This document shows positions 1-8,886 of a stretch of DNA of 64,000 bases, one piece after another. Source of the stretch: Streptomyces sp. V4I8 (lineage in GTDB: Bacteria > Actinomycetota > Actinomycetes > Streptomycetales > Streptomycetaceae); NCBI RefSeq assembly GCF_041261225.1, contig NZ_JBGCCN010000002.1, positions 1-64,000 on the forward strand. Direction: 5' to 3'. The notes beneath the pieces are model-generated. The model saw only the letters and a list, made by a program, of their open reading frames with translations, ran no database searches and had not been told where the DNA came from. The stretch's first letter is position 1, and every line of letters begins with the position of its first letter. The position numbers and the translations under genes were made by a program.

Positions 1-729
1 ACGGGTGAACCACCAGATCGTCTCCCAGGCCGTGGTCATCGCCACCGGCATCACCGAGGACGGCGGCCGCGAGGTCCTCGGGACCGCTGTCGGCGACAGC
101 GAGAGCGAGGCATTCTGGTCCGAGTTCCTGCGCTCCTTGCGCGAGCGCGGCCTGTCCGGGGTGCGCCTGGTCATCGCCGACCACACAGCGGCCTGGTCAA
201 GGCGATCCGCAAGGTCATGCTGGGATCCGCCTACCAGCGCTGTCGTGTCCATTTCCTGCGCAACTGCTTCGCACACATCCCCAAGGGGACCGGCGAGATG
301 GTCGCCGCGACCATCCGCACCGTCTTCGCCCAGCCCACCGCCCAAGCGGTCCAAGCCCAGCTGGACACCGTCGCCGACATGCTCGGCGAGCAGTTCCCCA
401 AGGTCAAAGAAATGCTCCTGGACGCGAAGGAAGACCTGACCGCGTTCGCCGTCTTCCCCCTCCAGCACTGGAAAAAGATCCAGTCCACCAACCCCCTGGA
501 ACGACTGAACCGGGAGATCAAACGCCGCACCGACGTCGTCCAGGTCTTCCCCAACCCCGCCGCACTCCAGCGCCTGGTCACCGCCATCCTCAGCGAACTA
601 CACGACGAGTGGATCGCCTTCCCCCGCCGCTACCTCCCCGAGGGCAGCATGACCGCCATCTACGCCGACGAACACGCCGGGAACACCACCCGCGCGCTCC
701 CCGGCACCCCGAACACCACCGGAGAATGA
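1..729 (+). pseudogene. IS256-family transposase, C-terminal part, frameshifted
   Basis: The gene enters from the left edge of the window. Translation begins in a typical IS256 mid-domain (VNHQIVSQAVVIATGI) and continues to VIADH near position 185. The frame then changes: the sequence reads gaccacacagcgg, where the family would need one more C to encode DHHSGLVKAIRK. The second frame runs through LGSAYQRCRVHFLRN and the conserved C-terminal segment NPLERLNREIKRRTDVV to the stop at 729. The DDE domain is therefore present in two frames. One lost base explains the break. Family identity is secure; loss of function follows from the frameshift unless it is a sequencing error. Confidence 0.85.
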
Positions 730-868
730 TCGCCTACACCATCACACGGGACGCCATCCGGATTCAAGGTCCTCCCGTTACAGGGAGTTGCGCGGCGTCC
801 TTGCAGACGTCAAACCGGCGACATGCCGGGCGTCATTTCGGTGTCATTCCATGCAGTGGAGGTCTACC

Positions 869-1648
869 GTGATTCGTATGGCCACACCGAACAGCGCACT
901 GCGAGCGGCCCGCATGGGCCTGCTCATGTCCCAGGACGACTTCGCCCGCGCCATCCGCGACGCCGGCAACCGCGCCGGACAGCCCAACGACGCCAACAAG
1001 CGGCTCGTCCAGCGCTGGGAGTCCGGCACCACCACGGCCCCGCGCCCGGTCTACGCCCGCGCCCTGGAAGCCGTCACCGGCCTCCCGCTGGAATCCCTCG
1101 GCTTCACCATCACTGTGCCCATGGCCCGCGTCACCGAGGACGGCCACGGCGGCCACGACATGGAGGCCCCCGCCCCCGCCGTCACTCCTACGACCCCGAC
1201 TCCGCAGGGCGAACCCCAAGGCGCGCACCGCAACTACTCCGGGGTGTGGCTGTCGAAGTACGAGTACTTCAGCTCCGGGCGGGACGCCGCCTTCACCGGC
1301 CTGCACTACGTCGTGCTCCTCCAGCACGGCAACCGGCTCACCGCCCGCTCCCTGCCGAACGGGTCGTCGAACCCCAACTCGCCGCTGACGATGGACCTGG
1401 AGATCGACGGGCACGTCGCCACCGGCACGTGGACCGAGCAGACCGCAACCGACGGCTACTACCGGGGAGCCCGCTATCACGGTGCGGTTCAGCTGCTCGT
1501 CGAGCCGACCGGGCGCCGTATGACAGGCAAGTGGGTGGGCTTCGGCAAGGAGTTCGACGTCAACACGGGCCCGTGGGAGCTCGTGTTCCAGGACGCGTCG
1601 ACGAACCGGGCGACGCTCGCCGCCTACGACCGGCCGCCCGAGGTCTGA
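869..1648 (+). CDS. XRE-family helix-turn-helix regulator with C-terminal beta-barrel-like domain
   Basis: The GTG start at 869 follows a GGAGG about 8 bases upstream. Residues about 5-75 form a Cro/C1-type helix-turn-helix (ALRAARMGLLMSQDDFARAI, then RLVQRWESG, the usual recognition-helix end). A Pro/Thr-rich linker follows at about residues 95-115. Residues about 120-250 are rich in aromatic and beta-strand-like stretches (YSGVWLSKYEYFSSGR, VATGTWTEQT, MTGKWVGFG, GPWELVFQD), which I read as a small calycin or lipocalin-like ligand or effector domain. The architecture suggests a DNA-binding regulator with its own sensor domain. No target genes are obvious, since the neighbours on both sides are transposon debris. 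Confidence 0.8.
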   Translation: MIRMATPNSALRAARMGLLMSQDDFARAIRDAGNRAGQPNDANKRLVQRWESGTTTAPRPVYARALEAVTGLPLESLGFTITVPMARVTEDGHGGHDMEAPAPAVTPTTPTPQGEPQGAHRNYSGVWLSKYEYFSSGRDAAFTGLHYVVLLQHGNRLTARSLPNGSSNPNSPLTMDLEIDGHVATGTWTEQTATDGYYRGARYHGAVQLLVEPTGRRMTGKWVGFGKEFDVNTGPWELVFQDASTNRATLAAYDRPPEV

Positions 1649-1659
1649 CCCAGACACCT

Positions 1660-1818
1660 GCGCGCGGCCGGGATCTTCTGCTGGTCGTGCACGGCAGCCC
1701 ACGGCTTGAGCCCGTCCCCGCTAGTCCGGTGCGCCTCGTCCACGACCATCAAGTCGAACGCGCCCAGGCCGGCCACGTGCGCCTGCAGCTTCCCGACTGA
1801 CGCGTACGTCGCGAACAC
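1660..1818 (-). pseudogene. DEAD/DEAH-box helicase fragment (Walker B region)
   Basis: About 53 codons on the minus strand read VFATYASVGKLQ ... FDLMVVDEAHRTSGD ... PWAAVHDQQKIPA, which is motif II (DEAH) of the large superfamily 2 helicases with helicase-associated repeats found in Streptomyces. Neither the Walker A region nor the C-terminal half is nearby. The fragment lies between the XRE gene and an IS5-type element. A C-terminal piece of the same helicase type is at 42487-43880, so both may derive from one dismantled gene, although two separate copies would fit as well. Confidence 0.7.
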
Positions 1819-1934
1819 TGAGCTTCTTCGAGTTGGCCACCGATCAGGTGACGGCCGGGGAAGCGCAACGGGCGAGGCCCCTGGGCTGTTGATGGAGATG
1901 TCTGACGTCTCAACCACGTTGCTCGGGGGCCTCG

Positions 1935-2510
1935 TTGGTCATCTATCCTGCCGCACTCGACCTGCCTCATGCGCTCGTGGAGTGGGTGACCATGCTCGTT
2001 GTCACCCGTGAGGGCGACCGGCGCTGCAAGCTCCGCCCGTCTCAGCGCGCGATGGTGGCACTGGTGTACCTGCGCGAACACACGACCCTGGCGAAGATCG
2101 CTGCCGGGTTCGGGATCAGCGAGTCCCCCGCCCATGCCTACACCAGCGCGGTCATCCGCCTGCTCGCCGAACGGGGGCCGGGTCTGTTGAAGGTCCTGCG
2201 CGAGGCCGACCCCGACCTCGTCCTGCTGGACGGCACGCTCGCCGAGTGCGACCGGGTCGGCGACGGACGGGCCGACTACTCTGCCAAGCACCGTCGGCAC
2301 GGGGTGAACGTGCAGGTGGTCACCGATCCGGGCGGCCGGCTGCTGTGGCTCTCACCCGCCCTGCCGGGCCGAGCGCACGACCTGACCGCTGCCCGCACCC
2401 ACCGGATCATCCGGATCTGCGAGCGCCAGGGCATTCCCATCCTGGCCGACCTCGCCTACCAGGGCGGCGGCCCCTGGGTTAGCACCGGCATCAAGCGCAG
2501 GCCCCTGCAG
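1935..2510 (+). pseudogene. IS5-family (DDE_Tnp_4-like) transposase, 3'-truncated
   Basis: The frame opens at TTG 1935 and shows an N-terminal helix-turn-helix domain (KIAAGFGISESPAHAYTSAV). The DDE catalytic core follows (VLLDGTLAECDRV, then PALPGRAHDLTAA, then ILADLAYQGGGPW). Homology stops after TGIKRRPLQEL near 2510, where the DNA switches to a different protein family in another frame. The last catalytic Glu region (VERGVARLKSW in relatives) is missing. It is therefore an inactive 3'-truncated copy joined to the replication-relaxation fragment. Confidence 0.85.
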
Positions 2511-2517
2511 GAACTGC

Positions 2518-2931
2518 ACGGTCGTCGACGGCGGACACCGGCGGAAGCTGCGCGCGTTCGTGGAAGTCGATCGCAGCACGATGAGCAGCGAGCGCCTGGC
2601 CGTGAAACTGATCGAGTACGCGAGGCTCTTCCAGTACGAAGCCCAGCCCGTCGGCCGCCGCCGGCCGGCCTCCACCGGACCTGCGTGGCTGCGCTGGTAC
2701 CCGGTCTTCCCCCGCGTGCTCTTCGTCCTCACCGGCGCCTCCCGACCCAGACTGGAGAATCGAATCCGCGATCTGCAGGCGATGGCCGCTCAGCATCCAC
2801 TCGTCGCGGCCCTCGCCCGCGAGGTTCAGCTGGGAGCCGTTGTCCTGGAGGACATCGAGGAGCATGGTCCATCCGGGTCGGTGTGGGTGCCGTTGACGGG
2901 AGGCGAGGCTCGCCCGTGGACCCAGTTGTGA
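2518..2931 (+). pseudogene. Replication-relaxation family protein, C-terminal fragment
   Basis: Frame 1 reads TVVDGGHRRKLRAFVEVDRS, then SERLAVKLIEYARLFQYE, WLRWYPVFPRVLFVLTGAS, and ends EHGPSGSVWVPLTGGEARPWTQL. This is the characteristic C-terminus of the replication-relaxation family encoded on many actinomycete plasmids and integrative elements (a winged-helix relaxase-associated protein). The N-terminal half is missing, replaced by the truncated IS5-type gene. The fragment implies that this DNA once belonged to, or recombined with, a plasmid-like element. Confidence 0.8.
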
Positions 2932-3126
2932 TCACGTCACCCGCGTCTTGTTCGGCAGTCGCCTGAACTGCGCGTTGGCCCTCATCCGAACTCCTTTGGC
3001 ATTATCGAACCTGTCGCGCTCGGTGCCGTGTCGGCACCGCCTTGCCGATCCGTCTCAAGGGGTTGACGACAAGAAGTCGGCGCCCCGGACTTTGGTCTGG
3101 GGCACCGTTGTAGTAGACTGTCGCGG

Positions 3127-4268
3127 CTAATTTTTGGGATATAGGTGGCGCAGTTTGATGCGTGCGTCGTGGGTGGTGAACTGCCAGTCCACCTGACGTT
3201 GGTCGGTGTTGGTGGCGTTCTGCCAGGCTGAGAGTTCGGTGTTGAGTGTGTTGAGGTCGCCGATCCGGCGGTCGAGGCATTGCCTGCTCAGCGCGGCGAG
3301 TTCGGTCTCGGCGATGTTGAGCCATGACCCGTGTTTGGGCGTGTGGTGGATCTCGAGGCGTTGAGTCAGGGCGAATGCCTCTTCTGGTTCGAATGCCTCG
3401 TACAGTGAGGCGATGTCGTGGGTGTTGAGGTTGTCCATCACCAGCACCACGGTCTCGGCTGCTGGGTAGTCCACGCTCAGCAGCTGCTTGACCTGGCCGG
3501 CCCAGTCGATCCGGGTCCGCTGGGACAGTGCCTGCACGCGACGCCACCCGCGTAAGGGTTCGACCCACACGAAGATGGAGCATGTGCCGCAGCGGATGTA
3601 CTCGCTGTCCTGGCAGGCGTCGTGGCCAGGTCGGGCCGGGAGCGGGCCGCGGGCATGGTCGAGGAGTTGGTAGGGCTTCTCGTCCATGCACACCACCGGA
3701 CGTGCCGGGTCATAGGGCCGGGCATAGACGGCCAGCACGTCTTCCATCCGGGCCGCGAACTGCGCGTTCGCTCGTGGTGGGATGGTCCAGCACTTCTTCA
3801 GGTGAGGACGCAGTTCCGTTTTTTTAAGATCCTCCCGATGGTGGAGTGGTCCAGATCAGGGATGTCCTCGACCAGCGCGACGTGCTTCTCCAGCAGCCGC
3901 AGTGACCACCGTGCATAGCCCTGGGGCGGCTGGGAGCACGCCATCGCGATCAGCCGGGCTTCGACCTCACCGGTCACCGGCGAGGGCACCGGCGGCAGGT
4001 CGCGCCTCTTCCGTGCGATTGTGGCGTGAACATCGCCGCCGGTCTCGGTGAAGCGCTTGGCGACCAGCCGCAACGTCTCACCAGAGACGCCAAGCCGGGT
4101 CGCGATCATCTCCTTGGAATCCACCTCACCCACCGAGGTGTCCAGTGCGAGCAACACTCGCGCACGCATGATCATCGAGGCTCCACGAACACCCGTCGTG
4201 GTCACCCGGACCAACTCCTCGCGGTCCCGCGCAGTCAACCTGACCGGCCACTTCTTCTGCGAACCCAT
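3127..4268 (-). CDS. IS630-family transposase made by -1 frameshifting
   Basis: Two overlapping frames make one protein. The 0 frame starts at ATG 4268 (MGSQKKWPVRLTARDREELV), encodes the N-terminal helix-turn-helix region, and ends in ILKKRNCVLT at 3798. The -1 frame continues as TELRPHLKKCWTIPPRANA and contains the DDE core (VVCMDEKPYQLL, VLVMDNLNTHD, LEIHHTPKHGSWLNIAETE) to the stop at 3127. The frames meet at a run of seven A on the coding strand (ttaaaaaaacgg), an A-AAA-AAC type slippery site. Programmed -1 frameshifting on A-runs is well documented in IS630 elements, so I read this as an intact gene. I could not define clear terminal repeats. Confidence 0.85.
3819..3825 (-). promoter_or_regulatory. 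A7 slippery site for -1 frameshifting in the IS630 transposase
   Basis: Seven T on the plus strand are seven A in the mRNA. The 0 frame reads TTA AAA AAA CGG. Re-reading one A gives ACG GAA CTG, the frame that carries the catalytic domain. Only 12 sense codons and a stop (TGA at 3798) follow the slip region in the 0 frame. Confidence 0.75.
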
Positions 4269-4358
4269 GACAACAGCCCTGTCTGGCAAAGGGGAAGGAA
4301 TCTGAGGCACCAACCTCCCAACCAGACACACCAGAACTAAGCAGCGACACACCACTAG

Positions 4359-5885
4359 CGGTGGTTTGTTGACGGCGGGTTCGTCCGGGAGTAGGCCGTG
4401 AAGGTGAAGGCGGTAACTACGGTCTGGGGGAGCCCGAGATGACGAAGAGGCTGCCGTGTACGCCCGCTCCAGGTCCGTTGGAAGCGTACGCTGCCCGGTT
4501 CGATGACCTCTTCTCCACGCTGGCTCAGCGCCGGGGGTTTCGCGAGTACCTGGCCGGGCTGCTGCTGCCGCGGGACCGGAACAAGACACTCACCTGCCTG
4601 GCCGGTACGGAACCCGTGGTCGGTGCCCAGCACGCGGCAGCCCAGCGGCTGCAGTTCTTCCTGTCCGAGTCGACCTGGGACCGGGAAGCGGTCAACGCCC
4701 GCCGCCTGGAGCTGTTGCTGGCCGATGCGGCCACTGCCCCGCACCCGGGCGGGGTACTGGTCGTCGACGACTCCGGTGACCGCAAGGACGGTCATGCGAC
4801 CGCGCACGTGGGCAAGCAGTACCTGGGCTCGGTCGGGAAGATCGACCGCGGTGTGGTCACCGTGACCACGTGCTGGGCGGACGAGCGGGTCTACTACCCG
4901 CTGCACGCCGTCCCCTACACCCCCGCCCACCACTTCCCGCGCCGCAAGAGTGATCCCGCATTCCGTACGAAGCTGCAGATCGGGGCCCTCCTGGCCCGTC
5001 AGGCCGCAGAAGCAGGGGTGTCCTTCCGGGCGGTAGCAGCCGACTGTGCCTACGGCGACCACGACAGCTTCCGCCGTGAACTGTCCGACGCCCACTTGCC
5101 ATTCGTGATGGCCCTCAAACGAGGCCACGGCAGCTGGCAGTACAAAGATGCCTTCCGGCCCGTCGATGCCGCCCGCGAGCTGGCCTGGCGGGGTCCCGAG
5201 CAGCCCGGTGACTGGCAGCCGGTCACCCGCGCTTTCCGCGACGGCCGCACCACCACCTGGTGGGCCGCCGACGCCCAGCTGGGCTGGGGGGGCCCAACGG
5301 CGCGATCCGGCTGGTCGTGGCCACCACCGACCCGGCCACCCTGCCCGAGAACGCCACCTGGTACTTGGCCACCAACCTGCCCCGCCCCGGCTCACCCCGC
5401 GAGCAGCACAGCCGGCACCCGGCCGCTGACCTCACCGAAGTCGTGCGGATCTACGGGCTGCGGCACTGGGTCGAACAGAGCTACAAACAGGTCAAGGACG
5501 AACTCGGCTGGGCCGACTTCCAGGTCCGCTCCGACACCGCCATCCGCCGCCACCAGACCCTCGTGAACTGTGCGTTCAGCTTCTGCTGGAACACCTGGTT
5601 CACCCCCGACCCACCTCCGCCCGCCCTGGCCGGCCCGCCATCCGCTCCCGACGCACTGTCAGGACCGGCAGAGAGGGGGAGAACCCGCGTCCCAGCAGCA
5701 CCGACCGGCCTGCTGGCCCCAGGCACTACGGGCCGTCCGTGGCTGGCTGACGCCCTGGGCCACGCTGCAACGCTACTGGCGGGCATGGTCACCCAAACCC
5801 CCGCCCGCAGCACTCCAGGAGCTGATCAACACCGTCGGCTCCGGCAGACCTCTTGACCTCTACTGCCCGAGCTAACAAACCACCG
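4359..5885 (+). mobile_element. IS701-type element with CTAG target duplication
   Basis: The ends are cggtggtttgtt on the left and aacaaaccaccg on the right, a perfect 12-bp inverted repeat. CTAG flanks both sides (4355-4358 and 5886-5889). Target duplication of a YTAR tetranucleotide is known for IS701, so these ends fit the family. The right CTAG also serves as the left flank of the next element. Confidence 0.85.
4439..5875 (+). pseudogene. IS701-type DDE transposase with two frame changes
   Basis: It begins MTKRLPCTPAPG at ATG 4439. The catalytic core includes GVLVVDDSGDRKDG (first Asp), AVAADCAYGDH (second Asp) and the Glu segment WVEQSYKQVKDELGWADF. The frame changes by -1 at a run of seven G (5286-5292), after which NGAIRLVVATTDPA continues. 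It changes by +1 at GAGAGGGGGA (5671-5680), where the C-terminal domain QALRAVRGWLTPWATLQRYW resumes and ends at 5875. The first break looks like a homopolymer deletion. The second sits at the same motif as in the unrelated-copy elements at 55-58 kb and may be a conserved recoding site. Function is therefore uncertain. Confidence 0.8.
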
Positions 5886-5889
5886 CTAG

Positions 5890-6803
5890 GGTCCGTCTTC
5901 AAAGATCATCAGATGGTGGATCATGGTGGGGCGGTACGTCGTCATGAACTCACCGATCAGGAGTGGGAGTTACTCGCTCCGCTGATACCGCGGGCCGCCA
6001 CGGGCCGGCCTCGCGTGGAAGACCGGCAGGTCATCAACGGGATGGTCCACAAGATCCGGACCGGGATCTCCTGACGTGACCTGCCGGAACGCTACGGTCC
6101 GTGGCAGACGGTGTACACCCGCTTCCGCCGCTACGCCCTGGACGGCGTGTTCACCCGGGCCCTGCAGCAGATCCAGGCCCGGGCTGACGCGGCCGGCGAC
6201 ATCGACTGGCTGGTGCAGATCGACTCCACCATCGTCCGCGCCCACCAGCACGCTGCCGCTACCGGCCGAAAAGGGGGCAGCAGCGGCAGGACGAACCGGA
6301 CGATCACGCCCTCGGCCGATCCCGAGGAGGCCTGACCACCAAGATTCACCTCGCCTGCGACGGCAAGGGCCGCCCGCTTGCGATCCTCCTGACGCCAGGC
6401 CAACGCCACGACAGCGTCTGCGCAGGCCCTCTTCTGGAACGGATCCGCGTCCCTCGCACCGGCCTCGGCCGGCCACGCTGCAAGCCTGATCAGGTCATCG
6501 CGGACAAGGCCTACAGCGCTCGCGGCTTCCGCGCCTACCTGCGCAAGCGCGGAATCGCGCACATCATCCCGGAGAAGATCGACCAGCGACGCCACCGACT
6601 GGGCCGAGGCCGCCGCGGCGGCAGGCCCACCAGGATTCGACCGGGAGACCTACCGCCGACGCAACATCATCGAGCGCTGCTTCAGCCAGCTCAAATGCTT
6701 CCGCGGCATCGCCACCAGATACGAAAAGACCGCCACCTCCTACGAAGCGGCGGTCACACTCGCGTCGTTCCTGCTCTGGGCAAGATCCGTTTGAAGACGG
6801 ACC
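5890..6803 (+). mobile_element. IS5-family element inserted at the same CTAG
   Basis: The terminal inverted repeats are perfect (ggtccgtcttcaaa at the left, tttgaagacggacc at the right). Both sides carry CTAG (5886-5889 and 6804-6807). The left CTAG is shared with the preceding IS701-type element, so the two elements are stacked head to tail on one target tetranucleotide. Confidence 0.88.
5913..6794 (+). pseudogene. IS5-family transposase with a stop codon and frameshifts
   Basis: It starts MVDHGGAVRRHELTDQEWEL at ATG 5913, the usual N-terminal domain of IS5-type enzymes. An in-frame TGA replaces the conserved Trp codon after RTGIS (the family reads GISWRDLPERYGPW). Two further frame changes occur, near 6270-6290 and near 6600-6630. 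The DDE pieces are still readable (WLVQIDSTIVRAHQH, VIADKAYSARGF, and NIIERCFSQLKCFRGIATRYEK in the last frame). The gene is inactive unless supplied in trans. Confidence 0.87.
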
Positions 6804-7256
6804 CTAGCTGTGCACGATGCCGTAGGCCTCGGCGACGGCAGTCGCGACACAATCGGCGATCTGGTTACCGACGGCCGGTACGGCCAGCAGTTCTTCCCTG
6901 GAGAAGCGGGCGACCTCCTCCCCGGTAAGAGATGCGTCGTATTGGTACAGGGCACGGGCGGCCAGGTGGCCCGCACGGGTATGTCCGAGCAAGTCGAACA
7001 GTTTGCCTCCCACACAGCGGGGACAGGTCGCGGCACGTCGCGCCCGTTCCTTGGTGCAGGGCCGGCAGTAATCGGAGGCACGTGGATTGCCCATGGCCGA
7101 CGCGGTCACCGCCGGGGTCGACCAACCGCACCGCATGGCGAACTGGCGGGCGGTCAAGGCGCTGGAAGCGTGAGGTACCACGATACCCCTCGTACATCCC
7201 GCGGTGTCGCACCGCAGGCCGATGACACCGTCCTCCAGGGTGCGCAGCGTTGTCAC
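6804..7256 (-). CDS. Hypothetical Cys-rich (zinc-ribbon-like) protein with HhH-like tail
   Basis: I prefer GTG 7256 over GTG 7274 because a GAGAGGA lies about 10 bases before it. The protein has paired cysteines (LRCDTAGC, DYCRPCTK, ATCPRC) that could bind zinc. Its C-terminal segment FSREELLAVPAVGNQIADCV resembles a helix-hairpin-helix. That combination suggests nucleic-acid binding, but I do not recognise the family. The stop codon TAG lies inside the CTAG into which the two upstream-listed elements inserted, so the reading frame was left intact by the insertions. Confidence 0.55.
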   Translation of the reverse strand: MTTLRTLEDGVIGLRCDTAGCTRGIVVPHASSALTARQFAMRCGWSTPAVTASAMGNPRASDYCRPCTKERARRAATCPRCVGGKLFDLLGHTRAGHLAARALYQYDASLTGEEVARFSREELLAVPAVGNQIADCVATAVAEAYGIVHS

Positions 7257-7331
7257 CTGAGTCAGTCCTCTCACTTCCCCGGTTCTTCCTGCCCGGAGAC
7301 TGGGCCCAGGAGAAGGCCGGTGCGGGCGCTC

Positions 7332-7860
7332 TCAGCGGCGTACACGGCGAGGTGCCCGTTCCCGGGCGACAGCGTCGAGACGTGCGCAACGCGACGGCAG
7401 GCGCCCAGCACGGCACTGGCTCCCCCCTCGTCCTCTCTGATCCGCCCGGCTCAACTTTGTCCAGGTGTAACTCACCTGGCACCGAGGCGAGTTGGGGCAC
7501 GCCATGCTGAGAAGACCAGTCTCGTCGGGGACTCTCCAGATTTCTACCGAGTGTCCATTGCCGCTGTCGAGCGCCCCTTTGACCAGTTTCTCCGGCTGAC
7601 CAGAGGTCAGCTGCAAATCCACTGTCGCCAGCTCACCCACGCGTCCGGTCGAATAGTGCGGGTCATCCTGGACGGCTTCCGCCACGATCAGCGTTTTTCG
7701 AGGCATGGCGCGAAACAACGCATCCGTCGCCTCCACCACGCGCCACCCACCGCTTGAGAGATTGAGCAGCTCTCAGCCGTCCCCCGCGCCTGGACCATAC
7801 CGACGGAAAATCGCCCTCAAGGGTGGCGCCGTCCTCTGTTCGCACGGCCCACTCATCCAT
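7332..7860 (-). pseudogene. Hypothetical gene with a frameshift
   Basis: Two minus-strand frames look like one protein. The first reads MDEWAVRTEDGATLEGDFPS from 7860. The second, starting about 7780, reads ELLNLSSGGWRVVEATDALF, then PRKTLIVAEAVQDDPHYSTG, and ends at 7332. The amino-acid pattern in both pieces is protein-like, with acidic and hydrophobic alternation and no long Arg/Pro runs, unlike the other frames here. A frame change near 7770-7790 joins them. I do not recognise the family, and the last 40 codons of the second frame may be read-through. Confidence 0.4.
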
Positions 7861-7894
7861 GCCCCCAACAGGGACTGTAAATCGTTCGGTGTAA

Positions 7895-8779
7895 CTGGCC
7901 CTAACAAAAGCGGGTTGATCATGTGACTGTCGGCTTGATCGCTCGTTGATGAGGGCATGGGGAAGCGTCAGTCACGGCCGTGGATCGTGTCGGACGAACT
8001 GTGGTCGCTGATCGAGCGGTTGCTACCCGAGCCAGCGCCAAAACTGGTGGAGGGACGGCCACGCGTGCCGGACCGGCAGGCTTTGTGCGGCATCCTGTTC
8101 GTGCTGCATACCGGCATCCAGTGGGAGTACCTGCCCCAGGAGCTGGGCTTCGGCTCGGGCATGACCTGCTGGCGCCGCCTGGCTGCGTGGACGAGGCCGG
8201 CGTCTGGGACCAGCTGCACCAGCTGCTGCTGAACAAGCCGCGGTCGAAGAACCAGCTGGGCTGGTCGCGGACGGTGATCGACTCTTCCCACGTCCGGGCC
8301 GCGCGCAGGGGCCCAAAAGCGGACTCAGCCCGGTCGACCGCGCACGCCCGGGCAGCAAATACCACGTCCTCACCGACGGGCAGGGCATCCCGCTCGCGGT
8401 GTCACTGACAGGCGGCAACCGCAACGACGTCACTCAACTCCTGCCCTTGTTGGACAAGATTCCGGCAGTGGCGGGAGCCGTCGGCCGACCGCGCAAGCGG
8501 CCCGACATGCTCTTCGCCGACCGCGGCTACGACCACGACAAGTACCGGCGGCTCCTGCGGCAACGCGGCATCCGGCCCGCGATCGCCGAGCGAGGACAGC
8601 CGCACGGCACTGGCCTGGGCACTTTCCGCTGGGTTGTCGAGCGGACAATCTCCTGGCTGCATGGCTGACGCCGCCTGCGGATCCGGTGGGAACGACGAGA
8701 CGACATCCACGAGGCCTTCCTCGGACTCGCCGTCTGCCTGATCACCCACCGGCATGTCCAGAGGCTTTGTTAGGGCCAG
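7895..8779 (+). mobile_element. IS5-family element with TAA target duplication
   Basis: The inverted ends are ctggccctaacaaa on the left and tttgttagggccag on the right. The flanks are TAA at 7892-7894 and 8780-8782, a 3-bp duplication typical of IS5-family members that target TNA. Confidence 0.87.
7957..8773 (+). pseudogene. IS5-family transposase, multiply disrupted
   Basis: It starts MGKRQSRPWIVSDELWSLIE at ATG 7957 and follows the IS5 pattern (GILFVLHTGIQWEYLPQELG). The frame changes near 8190 (into CVDEAGVWDQLHQLLL and TVIDSSHVRAARRGP). It changes again near 8320 (into YHVLTDGQGIPLAVSLTGGN, MLFADRGYDHDKYR and RWVVERTISWLHG). A TGA then replaces the Phe codon of the usual HGFRRLRIRWERR. 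All three catalytic segments exist, but in three frames with a stop. Confidence 0.85.
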
Positions 8780-8886
8780 TAACTCCCGATCATGGAAGGT
8801 GCATCGATGACCAGTGAGAACGTGGCCGAGCAGGAGAGTGTCGAGTCGTCAGCGGCTGTGTCGGCCAAGGCGCCGGGGCGCGGTCT

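Noticed and set aside
6810..7757. A 315-codon plus-strand frame across the small hypothetical genes
   Set aside because: Composition is not protein-like (many Arg/Pro/Ser, no blocks), while the minus-strand frames have Cys-pair and hydrophobic patterns.
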